From Treponema sp. (GTDB lineage Bacteria > Spirochaetota > Spirochaetia > Treponematales > Treponemataceae), in the NCBI GenBank assembly GCA_024691265.1, contig JAILNT010000263.1:1-12070 (forward strand): a stretch of DNA of 12,070 nucleotides, given 5' to 3'. The notes beneath the pieces were generated by a model. The model ran no database searches and had not been told where the DNA came from. It was given only the letters and a program-made list of their open reading frames with translations. Position 1 is the stretch's first letter. Each line of letters begins with the position of its first letter. The position numbers were made by a program, and so were the translations under genes. Below, in pieces: positions 1 through 6,361 of the stretch.

Positions 1-683
1 TTAATACTACTATAAATGCAAAAAAAGTAAAAGGATACACAGATAAGAGCAGAATTTTGTATAAAACATATACAGCAGCTGATAAATGTGTTCCAAGTAC
101 AGCTCCTGAAGTTGTAAAGCTTGCAAAAACAATAACTGGAAAAGAAACAAATCCATATATAAAGGCTCAGTTAATCTATAATTATATAATAGATAACTAT
201 AAACTGCAGCAGGAACCAAAAACAGATAATGATAATGTACTGGAAATGATTTCAAGAAAATCTGGTGATGCCTATGATTTTGCAATTCTATACACAGCAT
301 TACTTAGAGCAGCTGGAATACCAGCACTGCCAGAAAGTGGAATACTAGTAGATAGTAATATGTCCAGCAAAAAGCACTGGTGGTCAAAATTCTATATAGA
401 AAACTTTGGTTGGCTACCTGTAGATGTTGCATTGGGAGCAGGTCTAAAATATACTCCTTTTATACCTATAAAAGATGCTAAGACTTTCTATTTCGGTAAT
501 CTTGATTCTCAGCACATAACATTCTCAAATGGTTGGAACAACATAAAACCTACAATTGTTAACAGCAAAACAATTTACAGACCACGTTCTTATGCTTTAC
601 AATCAATTTGGGAAGAAGCATCTATAAACACTGTAAGCTACAGTTCTTTATGGAATGACCCTACAATCATGGGTATATATTGA
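1..683 (+). CDS. Transglutaminase-fold protein, 5' truncated by window edge, catalytic Cys replaced by Ala
   Basis: The reading frame is open from the first full codon at base 3, so the gene begins outside the window. The TTG at 57 is not a convincing start because coding continues upstream of it. About 226 residues are visible. The middle resembles the transglutaminase-like superfamily: a helix and GDAYDFA (the usual G-x-C-x-D-F/Y-A block) lead into LLRAAGIPA, then KKHWWSKFY (the usual HxW histidine, about residue 125) and GWLPVDVA (the usual Asp, about residue 141). The nucleophile position is Ala (codon GCC at 270-272), and the only visible Cys lies well upstream near residue 25. His and Asp are kept. 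It is therefore probably a non-catalytic or repurposed member, perhaps of binding or structural type. Its start, signal peptide and localisation cannot be seen. The UMP kinase gene follows 33 bases downstream on the same strand. The fold call is good; the role is unknown. Confidence 0.8.
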   Translation, partial: NTTINAKKVKGYTDKSRILYKTYTAADKCVPSTAPEVVKLAKTITGKETNPYIKAQLIYNYIIDNYKLQQEPKTDNDNVLEMISRKSGDAYDFAILYTALLRAAGIPALPESGILVDSNMSSKKHWWSKFYIENFGWLPVDVALGAGLKYTPFIPIKDAKTFYFGNLDSQHITFSNGWNNIKPTIVNSKTIYRPRSYALQSIWEEASINTVSYSSLWNDPTIMGIY

Positions 684-716
684 TAATTACATATTACACA
701 AGGTGGAGAAATCTAT

Positions 717-1403
717 ATGACAACTAAAGTATTATCTGTAGGTGGAAGTATCGTAGCACCAGAAAAGCCGGATACAGTTTTTATTCAGTCATTTGTAAAA
801 ATGGCAAAAGACTGGCTTTCTGAAAACACGGAACGCAGATTAATTCTTGTAATTGGTGGAGGAGCTCCTGCTCGTATTTACCAATCTGCATGCCGGGAAG
901 CAGCTCCCGATGTTGACAACAATGCCTGTGATTGGATTGGAATCATGGCAACAAGATTAAATGCACAACTTATGAAAGCTGTATTTGGAGACTTGTGCCA
1001 GCAAGATGTTGTTACAAACCCAACAGAAGCACAGGATTTTACAGGTCGCATTCTTGTTGCTGCTGGCTGGAAACCAGGATTTTCAACAGACAACGATGCA
1101 GTTCTCCTTGCAGAAAAGTTTAATGCAGACACAGTTGTAAATCTTTCTAACATTGAAAAGGTATACACTGATGATCCAAAAAAGAACAAAGATGCAAAGC
1201 CTATCGATGAAATCTCCTGGGCAGAATTTAGAAAGATTGTAGGAGAAGAATGGGTTCCTGGCAAAAACTGTCCTTTCGACCCAATCGCAAGCAAAAAAGC
1301 AAGCGAAATTGGATTGAAAGTTATATGTGCTGGAGGAAAAAATATAGAAAATATAAAAGCTATATTAAATGACCAGAACTATATCGGAACAACAATAAAA
1401 TAA
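717..1403 (+). CDS. pyrH: UMP kinase, archaeal-type (amino acid kinase fold)
   Basis: This 228-residue amino-acid-kinase-family protein probably phosphorylates UMP to UDP with ATP in the cytoplasm, for pyrimidine nucleotide synthesis. Visible signatures are the N-terminal phosphate loop LSVGGSIVAPE (about residues 6-16), VIGGGAPAR (about 45-53), DWIGIMATRLNAQL (about 72-85), the acceptor-site stretch GWKPGFSTDNDAVLLAE (about 117-133), NLSNIEKVYTDDPKKN (about 142-157) and the C-terminal PFDPIASKKA. The GIMATRLNA block and the FDPIASK tail match the archaeal UMP kinase subfamily better than the usual bacterial PyrH. The start is supported by an AGGTGGAG ribosome site at 701-708, 8 bases before the ATG. 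The gene ends just before a hairpin terminator. A conventional bacterial pyrH could exist elsewhere in the genome, so the symbol is by function. The family is clear; substrate preference is inferred. Confidence 0.85.
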   Translation: MTTKVLSVGGSIVAPEKPDTVFIQSFVKMAKDWLSENTERRLILVIGGGAPARIYQSACREAAPDVDNNACDWIGIMATRLNAQLMKAVFGDLCQQDVVTNPTEAQDFTGRILVAAGWKPGFSTDNDAVLLAEKFNADTVVNLSNIEKVYTDDPKKNKDAKPIDEISWAEFRKIVGEEWVPGKNCPFDPIASKKASEIGLKVICAGGKNIENIKAILNDQNYIGTTIK

Positions 1404-1420
1404 AGGAAAATAAATAACAC

Positions 1421-1450
1421 AAGGCAGGCTTAAATAAGCTTGCCTTTTTT
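1421..1450. terminator. Bidirectional Rho-independent terminator between convergent genes
   Basis: A 10-bp stem (1421-1430 with 1437-1446, one G-U pair) closes a 6-base loop and runs into six T residues at 1445-1450, ending the plus-strand UMP kinase unit 17 bases after its stop codon. Read on the minus strand, the same stem is followed by a T-rich stretch, so it can also end the MATE unit. The MATE stop codon (minus strand, 1432-1430) lies inside the structure, so the last MATE codons supply one arm and the loop. Confidence 0.85.
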
Positions 1451-2797
1451 ATGCCAATTATAAAGAATGGCAAAGCATACTATATGGCAGGCAAAAGTTA
1501 ATATCCAAGAAAGAGGATATGACATTATAACAATAAATAAACTGTGATATTTTGGTATAACAAAAACAGTTGCAAGCCATATTAAACGGAATGCACAGGC
1601 ACCTAAAAGAGAAAAAATCATAGGTAAAAGAGAATGGCCCATTCCCCTTATACTATTTCCCATTACGTCCATCATACCACAAAGAAAATATGTAGTACCA
1701 ATAATAGAAAGTCTTATAAGACCTGCTTTTATTACTTCAGGATTTTCTGTATACATCTTCAATAATTGATTACCAAAGAAATACATAGCATTACCCAAGA
1801 CAAGACCAACAACTATAACAGTTAATTCTGCAACAATTACAACTTTCTTTATTCTAGGATATTTTTTTGCTCCATAATTTTGAGATACAAAAGTTAAAAC
1901 ACCCTGAGCAAAACCATTCATAGAAGTATAAACAAAGCCTTCTAGATTACTAGAAGCAGAATTTCCTGCTATAACAATATTACCAAAAGAATTTATAGAT
2001 GACTGAATTATTACATTGGACAAGGAAAACATTATTCCCTGGAAACCAGCCGGCAGACCGATTTGAATTATTTTAATAAAAATCGATTTATCAAAAATAA
2101 GATTTTTCAAATCCAGCTTAAAATCATCGCTTTCTTTTATAAGGCAGCGAACTATCATAAAAGCTGAAAAACATTGAGATATTACAGTGGCAGTCGCAAC
2201 TCCGGCAACGTCCATCTTAAATATAATGACAAATATAAGATTCAAAATAACATTTATAACACCGGCAACAAACAAGATATATAAAGGTCTTTTGGTATCT
2301 CCTTTAGCCCTTAACAAAGCACTTCCAAAATTATATATCATTGTAGCCGTCATACCTGCAAAGTAAATCTTTAAATACAAGGCAGAAAGATTTAATACTT
2401 CTTCAGGAGACTGCATAAGGTGTAATATAGATTTAGCCCCGAAAACGCCTGCAATAGTAAGGATAACACCACTATAAACACTCAGAATCATAGCGGTTTG
2501 AACAGTTTTTCTAAGAGCAGTTCTATTACCGGAACCAAAAAAATTTGCAGCCACAACATTAGTGCCAACAGAAAGCCCCATAAATAAATTAACAAGCAGA
2601 TTTATAAGAGAACCGGTAGAACCTACAGCAGCCAAAGAATTATCACCGGCAAAACGCCCTACAACAATAACATCTGCTGCATTAAATAAAAGCTGCAATA
2701 CACTGGATAATATCAGAGGAATTGAAAATTGTAATAACTTAATAAAGATAGGACCATCTGTCATATCTATCTTATTAGAAGAGCGAGAATAAGCCAT
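1430..2797 (-). CDS. MATE family multidrug/metabolite exporter
   Basis: A 455-residue polytopic inner-membrane protein of normal MATE length, with about twelve hydrophobic segments. It is expected to export cationic compounds or metabolites using a Na+ or H+ gradient. Hallmarks seen are the N-terminal DMTDGPIFIKLLQFSIPLI (about residues 11-29), ADVIVVGRFAGDNSLAAVGS (about 41-60), and the cytoplasmic ALLRAKGDTKRPL (about 160-172) followed by a transmembrane stretch with NVILNLIF. These resemble the branch of MATE proteins common in Firmicutes and spirochaetes, for which no substrate can be read from sequence. The start at 2797 has only a weak AGGA at 2811-2814, 13 bases away, so translation may partly depend on the upstream lipoprotein gene, whose stop lies 51 bases before this start on the same strand. 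The C-terminal codons overlap the shared terminator. Confidence 0.93.
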   Translation of the reverse strand: MAYSRSSNKIDMTDGPIFIKLLQFSIPLILSSVLQLLFNAADVIVVGRFAGDNSLAAVGSTGSLINLLVNLFMGLSVGTNVVAANFFGSGNRTALRKTVQTAMILSVYSGVILTIAGVFGAKSILHLMQSPEEVLNLSALYLKIYFAGMTATMIYNFGSALLRAKGDTKRPLYILFVAGVINVILNLIFVIIFKMDVAGVATATVISQCFSAFMIVRCLIKESDDFKLDLKNLIFDKSIFIKIIQIGLPAGFQGIMFSLSNVIIQSSINSFGNIVIAGNSASSNLEGFVYTSMNGFAQGVLTFVSQNYGAKKYPRIKKVVIVAELTVIVVGLVLGNAMYFFGNQLLKMYTENPEVIKAGLIRLSIIGTTYFLCGMMDVMGNSIRGMGHSLLPMIFSLLGACAFRLIWLATVFVIPKYHSLFIVIMSYPLSWILTFACHIVCFAILYNWHKKGKLI

Positions 2798-2848
2798 AAT
2801 GTAAAAATAATCCTAAAATGAAAGAAAATAAAATAAGAAAATGAAAAT

Positions 2849-3427
2849 CTAAAAATTTTCCATACGAGACAGAAGATTATCTAGCTTTTCACCATAATAG
2901 GGGTCACCAGCCCAGGTTCCAGCAAGTTCAAAAATAGATGGTGCCCTACCCCTTTTTACATATTTATAGCGCTTATCAACAAGCTCATTATTAAGAACAA
3001 CATCTTCACTTGTTGCATAAGCATGTAAATGCTGTATATGAGCCCTGACACCAAGTTGTTCTGTCTCAAACTTCTCTCCCGGGTGTTCTTCATCAATAGC
3101 ACCTAAACCGCAATAATTATGCCATTCCACCTTAACAAGATTACCAAATCTCAAGAAACCCGTTTCAAGACACATCTGTGCAAAAGCTGCATCAGAATTC
3201 AAGCCCTCTGCATTAGCTTCCTCAATGTATAAAGAAGCAAGACGGCTTACAAAAGCTTTGTCAGCTCCAGGAGAAGAGTCCATGAAAAATGCCACTAACG
3301 AAGCTGCCGAGCGAGTACCTTTATCCCTAAGATTTCTGGATATTGGAGTCTTGGCTATTCTATTTCCAGCACACGAAAACACAAAAAAAACTACTAAAAC
3401 ACAAAGGAAACGGAATGCATTTTTCAT
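2849..3427 (-). CDS. Glucosaminidase-domain (GH73-like) lipoprotein, probable peptidoglycan hydrolase
   Basis: A 192-residue exported protein. Residues 1-19 form a basic start, a hydrophobic run and V-F-S-C, a relaxed lipobox of the kind seen in spirochaetes, so Cys19 is probably lipid-modified. Residues about 55-190 resemble the endo-beta-N-acetylglucosaminidase domain (GH73): FAQMCLETGFLRFG (about 82-95) holds Glu88 at the expected catalytic acid position, NYCGLGA (about 104-110) matches the usual NLFGIKG block, and TWAGDPYYGEKL (about 171-182) matches the usual YATDPNYAEKI block. It would cleave the glycan strand of peptidoglycan in the periplasm. A longer frame begins at 3481, but its ATG has no ribosome site, whereas the ATG at 3427 has AGGA 8 bases upstream and gives a proper signal peptide. 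It is followed on the same strand by the MATE gene and lies divergent from the radC-like gene. The enzyme class is fairly sure; bond specificity is inferred. Confidence 0.85.
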   Translation of the reverse strand: MKNAFRFLCVLVVFFVFSCAGNRIAKTPISRNLRDKGTRSAASLVAFFMDSSPGADKAFVSRLASLYIEEANAEGLNSDAAFAQMCLETGFLRFGNLVKVEWHNYCGLGAIDEEHPGEKFETEQLGVRAHIQHLHAYATSEDVVLNNELVDKRYKYVKRGRAPSIFELAGTWAGDPYYGEKLDNLLSRMENF

Positions 3428-3527
3428 AAAAAAAATCCTAAAAGATAATATAAAAAACAAGAAAATTAACTTTCCTGACAAATATATATTTTAGCGAACA
3501 TTTTACACATCAACAAGGTGGTATTAT
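3428..3527. promoter_or_regulatory. Divergent intergenic region with probable promoters for both directions
   Basis: One hundred very A+T-rich bases separate the divergent lipoprotein and radC-like genes, so both transcription units must start here or close by. On the plus strand, TATATT at 3485-3490 is a plausible -10 element for radC, but no good -35 sits 17 bases upstream. A near-consensus CTGACA at 3475-3480 lacks a clear matching -10. No convincing element was found for the minus strand. Elements are suggestive only. Confidence 0.35.
3436..3439 (-). promoter_or_regulatory. Ribosome binding site that fixes the lipoprotein start at 3427
   Basis: Minus-strand AGGA followed by eight bases (mostly T) before the ATG at 3427-3425. 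The alternative upstream ATG at 3481 has no purine-rich site in front of it and would add 18 residues ahead of the signal peptide. Confidence 0.65.
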
Positions 3528-4169
3528 ATGGAAAAACCAAATATTAGGGAAATGGCATTAAAAAATGGTATCTCTTATGCAACAGATACAGAACTAATAA
3601 TGCTAATTTTAGGCAGGGGAACAAAAGGAAACCCTATAACGGTACTTGCAAAAAAGATAACAGAAACACTCGACTGTTCAAATAATGAAAATCTATTAGA
3701 AGCTTTATTAAATATAAAAGGAATTGGAAAATCAAAAGCTTTAGCCATAGCAGCAGCCATAGAATTCGGCAGACGTAAAAACTGCCACATAAAAGCTTTA
3801 ATAAAACAGCCTAAAGATGTAATCCCTTTTGTAAAACATTATGCAATGCAAGACAAAGAACATTTTCTCTGTATATCATTAAACGGAGCACATGAAATTA
3901 TACAAATAAGAGTTGTTTCTGTTGGCTGCATAAATCAAACACTTATACAGCCGAGGGAAGTATTTGCAGATGCCATTATGGAACATGCTTCTGCCATAAT
4001 ACTTTGTCACAATCACCCATCTGGCAATGTAAACCCATCTCAAGAAGACATAAAAACAAGTAAAATACTTTATGAAGCTTCAAAATTATTAGGAATAAAC
4101 ATTCTTGACCATATAATAATTGGTATAGAAAAATATTACAGCTTTCTAGAACATTCTTTAATATTTTAA
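3528..4169 (+). CDS. radC: RadC/YeeS-family JAMM (MPN+) domain protein
   Basis: A 213-residue protein of the RadC family. The N-terminal part (about residues 1-85) has the RadC leader pattern with a helix-hairpin-helix-like stretch, LLNIKGIGKSKALAIAAAIEFGRR (about 60-83). The C-terminal half is the JAMM metalloprotease-like domain, with LCHNHPSGNVNPSQED (about 159-174) giving His161, His163, Ser171 and Asp174 for zinc. RadC proteins were first linked to DNA repair in E. coli, but that assignment was later withdrawn and their true substrate is unsettled, so the symbol denotes the family only. The protein is slightly shorter than the typical 220-230 residues. AAGGTGG at 3515-3521, 6 bases before the ATG, supports the start. 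It heads a same-strand run with the PEGA protein (32 bases later) and PPi-PFK. Confidence 0.9.
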   Translation: MEKPNIREMALKNGISYATDTELIMLILGRGTKGNPITVLAKKITETLDCSNNENLLEALLNIKGIGKSKALAIAAAIEFGRRKNCHIKALIKQPKDVIPFVKHYAMQDKEHFLCISLNGAHEIIQIRVVSVGCINQTLIQPREVFADAIMEHASAIILCHNHPSGNVNPSQEDIKTSKILYEASKLLGINILDHIIIGIEKYYSFLEHSLIF

Positions 4170-4201
4170 TAAATTGTATATGTCATAGAAGGAATTTACG
4201 A

Positions 4202-4582
4202 ATGAAAATCTTTAAGCTTTTACTATTACTGGCAATAATTACAAAAATGCCTGTTTATGCACAAAACAGTTGGAATGAAAATGAAACATTTATAGAAGCA
4301 GAAAGAAATGAAAAAATACAAACAATGAAATCAACTCTCCATATAGCAAGCAACATAAAAAATGTATCTGTTATAATAAATGGAGAAAATCAGGGCTTAG
4401 CTCCAATCACAATCAAAAATCTTTCTTCAGGAATATATCATCTTAAACTTGAAAAAAAAGGATATAAAAGCTCTTATTCTGTAATAAAACTTCTTCCCTA
4501 TAGAGAAGAATATTACTACATAGAATTGAGTGAAGAAGTAAATAATGATAATATGCAGGAACAATTAAGCCCAAAAACTTAA
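4202..4582 (+). CDS. Small exported PEGA-domain protein
   Basis: A 126-residue protein with an N-terminal signal peptide: a Lys-containing start, a Leu-rich core and a likely signal peptidase I cut after V-Y-A at residue 20. After a short acidic linker, residues about 45-110 form a single PEGA domain: VSVIINGENQGLAPITIKNL followed by SSGIYHLKLEKKGYKSS has the usual beta-strand pattern with the N-G-x-x-x-G-x-[AT]-P turn and the G-x-Y-x-L/V-x-L-E-K-x-G-Y ending. PEGA domains are found in surface and periplasmic proteins and probably bind other proteins or envelope polymers; no enzyme activity is expected. GAAGGA at 4188-4193, 8 bases before the ATG, supports the start. It lies 32 bases after radC and 36 before pfp, probably in one transcript. 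The domain call is good; the biological partner is unknown. Confidence 0.75.
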   Translation: MKIFKLLLLLAIITKMPVYAQNSWNENETFIEAERNEKIQTMKSTLHIASNIKNVSVIINGENQGLAPITIKNLSSGIYHLKLEKKGYKSSYSVIKLLPYREEYYYIELSEEVNNDNMQEQLSPKT

Positions 4583-4618
4583 AAACACTGCAAACAAAAT
4601 CATACATGAGGACTTCCT

Positions 4619-6280
4619 ATGAAAAACCTGTCAGCACTACAAAAAGCTCGTTATGCTTATGAGACAAAACTTCCATCACTTTTTTATAAGGACTTATCAA
4701 AAATCGCTATAAAAACAGGTGATAAAACAAAAGCAAAATCTGACGAAGAAGAGCTAAAAGAGATATTTCCAAATACATACGGAATGCCCAAAGTTACATT
4801 TGAAGAAACTGGCAGCATAAATTCAGACACATTAAAAGAAAGAAAAATAGGCGTAATACTTTCAGGAGGACAAGCACCTGGAGGTCACAATGTTATCTCA
4901 GGTCTTTTTGATGCATTAAAACGAGCAAATGAAAAATCAACTTTAATAGGCTTTTTAAATGGACCTGAAGGAATTATAAAAGGTAATTATAAAGAACTCA
5001 CAAAAGATATAATAGATGAATATAGAAACACAGGCGGCTTTGACATAATAGGAAGCGGCAGAACAAAAATCGAAAGAGATGACCAAATAAAAGCTACTAT
5101 AGAAAATGCAAGAAAGCTTGATTTAGATGCATTGGTAATTATTGGAGGAGATGACAGCAACACTAATGCTGCATTTCTTGCAAAACATTTTATAAAAAAT
5201 GGATTAAAAACAAAAGTTATAGGAGTTCCTAAAACTATAGACGGAGATATCAAAAGCGAAGAAGTTGAAATAACATTCGGTTTTGATACGGCAACAAAAA
5301 CTTACGCAAACGAAATTGGGAACATAGAAAGGGATACTATCTCTGCTGGAAAATACTGGCAATTTATAAAACTAATGGGACGCTCTGCAAGTCACATAAC
5401 ATTAGAATGTGCATTAAAGACTCACCCAAATATAACATTAATAAGTGAAGAAATCGCTCAGAAGAAACTTAGTCTTAAAGAAATTGTACAGAGCATTTGT
5501 AATGTAATAAAAATCAGGGCTGACAAGGGAATGAATTATGGTGTAATCCTCATTCCTGAAGGCGTTATAGAATTTATACCAGAAATGCAGCATTTAATTA
5601 CAGAATTAAATGATATGATTGCAGACTATCCGCCTGTATTTAATTCAATGGCTACATACGAAACGAAGAAAAAAGTCTTAAAATCAATGATGTCAAAAGA
5701 ATCTTTTGAAACATTAGACACCATACCAGATTCTATAGCAGCAGAATTTTTAGGACAAAGAGACCAGCATGGAAATGTTCAGGTTTCATTTATAGACACA
5801 GAAAATCTATTTGCAATCCTTGTAAAGAACAGACTTGAAGAAATGCAAAAAGAAGGTTCATATAAAGGAAAATTCTCATCACAGCTTCACTTCTTTGGTT
5901 TTGAAGGGCGTTCTGTTCCTCCTTCAAACTTTGATGCTAATTACTGCTATAGCTTGGGATATACCGCCTTCCTTCTACTTGCAAACTCCCTAACAGGTTA
6001 TCTTTCTTATGTTAGAAAGCTTTCTGAATCAATTGATAAATGGGAAGCAGGAGGAATTCCTCTTACAATGTTAATGAACATAGAAAGACGAAACGGAAAA
6101 AATAAACCTGTTATAGGAAAAGCTCTTGTAGACTTAAACGGAAATGCATTTAACATGCTTAAAAACAATAGGGAAAACTGGGCTATAAATACAGAATATG
6201 AATATCCTGGAGCAATACAATATTTTGGACCAGATGAGTTATGTAACTCAATTCCTGTTAGTCTAAAGCTGGAAAAATAA
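4619..6280 (+). CDS. pfp: Pyrophosphate--fructose-6-phosphate 1-phosphotransferase (PPi-PFK, long type)
   Basis: A 553-residue cytoplasmic enzyme that reversibly phosphorylates fructose 6-phosphate to fructose 1,6-bisphosphate using pyrophosphate rather than ATP. It serves both glycolysis and gluconeogenesis and saves ATP. Visible motifs are LSGGQAPGGHN (about 81-91), GSGRTK (about 145-150), GGDDSNTNA (about 176-184; the Asp-rich loop typical of PPi users), PKTIDGD (about 204-210, catalytic region) and MGRSASH (about 253-259, sugar-phosphate site). The length, roughly 550 against about 320 for bacterial ATP-PFK, places it with the long PPi-PFKs known from spirochaetes and from plants. GAGGA at 4608-4612, 6 bases before the ATG, supports the start. 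It sits in the long plus-strand run, and an imperfect inverted repeat overlaps its stop codon. Function is confident. Confidence 0.96.
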   Translation: MKNLSALQKARYAYETKLPSLFYKDLSKIAIKTGDKTKAKSDEEELKEIFPNTYGMPKVTFEETGSINSDTLKERKIGVILSGGQAPGGHNVISGLFDALKRANEKSTLIGFLNGPEGIIKGNYKELTKDIIDEYRNTGGFDIIGSGRTKIERDDQIKATIENARKLDLDALVIIGGDDSNTNAAFLAKHFIKNGLKTKVIGVPKTIDGDIKSEEVEITFGFDTATKTYANEIGNIERDTISAGKYWQFIKLMGRSASHITLECALKTHPNITLISEEIAQKKLSLKEIVQSICNVIKIRADKGMNYGVILIPEGVIEFIPEMQHLITELNDMIADYPPVFNSMATYETKKKVLKSMMSKESFETLDTIPDSIAAEFLGQRDQHGNVQVSFIDTENLFAILVKNRLEEMQKEGSYKGKFSSQLHFFGFEGRSVPPSNFDANYCYSLGYTAFLLLANSLTGYLSYVRKLSESIDKWEAGGIPLTMLMNIERRNGKNKPVIGKALVDLNGNAFNMLKNNRENWAINTEYEYPGAIQYFGPDELCNSIPVSLKLEK

Positions 6281-6306
6281 AAAAAAAATTATCAATTCCA
6301 AGCTTT
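6265..6306 (+). other. Imperfect inverted repeat across the pfp stop codon
   Basis: Bases 6265-6274 pair with 6296-6306 over ten pairs with one bulged A at 6300, enclosing a 21-base A-rich loop that contains the pfp stop. No U-tract follows, so it is not a canonical terminator. It could be an RNA-processing or stability element at the pfp-htrA junction, or chance in A+T-rich DNA. Confidence 0.3.
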
Positions 6307-6350
6307 ATCAATATTTTGGATATAGATTTATTAGATAGAAGAAATCATTA

Positions 6351-6356
6351 GGGAGG
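6351..6356 (+). promoter_or_regulatory. Strong ribosome binding site choosing the htrA start at 6362
   Basis: GGGAGG lies 2 bases before an ATG at 6359 and 5 bases before the next, in-frame ATG at 6362. The second spacing is close to optimal and the first is too short, so translation most likely begins at 6362. The alternative adds only one Met. Confidence 0.7.
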
Positions 6357-6361
6357 TAATG

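Noticed and set aside
10..300. Minus-strand open frame of 96 codons
   Set aside because: It lies opposite the transglutaminase-fold gene, has low-complexity Leu/Tyr-rich content typical of antisense frames, and has no matching context.
878..1294. Minus-strand frame of 138 codons opposite the UMP kinase gene
   Set aside because: The plus-strand gene carries clear kinase motifs; the antisense frame has no recognisable domain or ribosome site.
3225..3494. Plus-strand frame of 89 codons crossing the lipoprotein gene and the divergent promoter region
   Set aside because: It is antisense to a gene with a signal peptide and catalytic motif, and its Lys/Asn-rich end only reflects the A+T-rich spacer.
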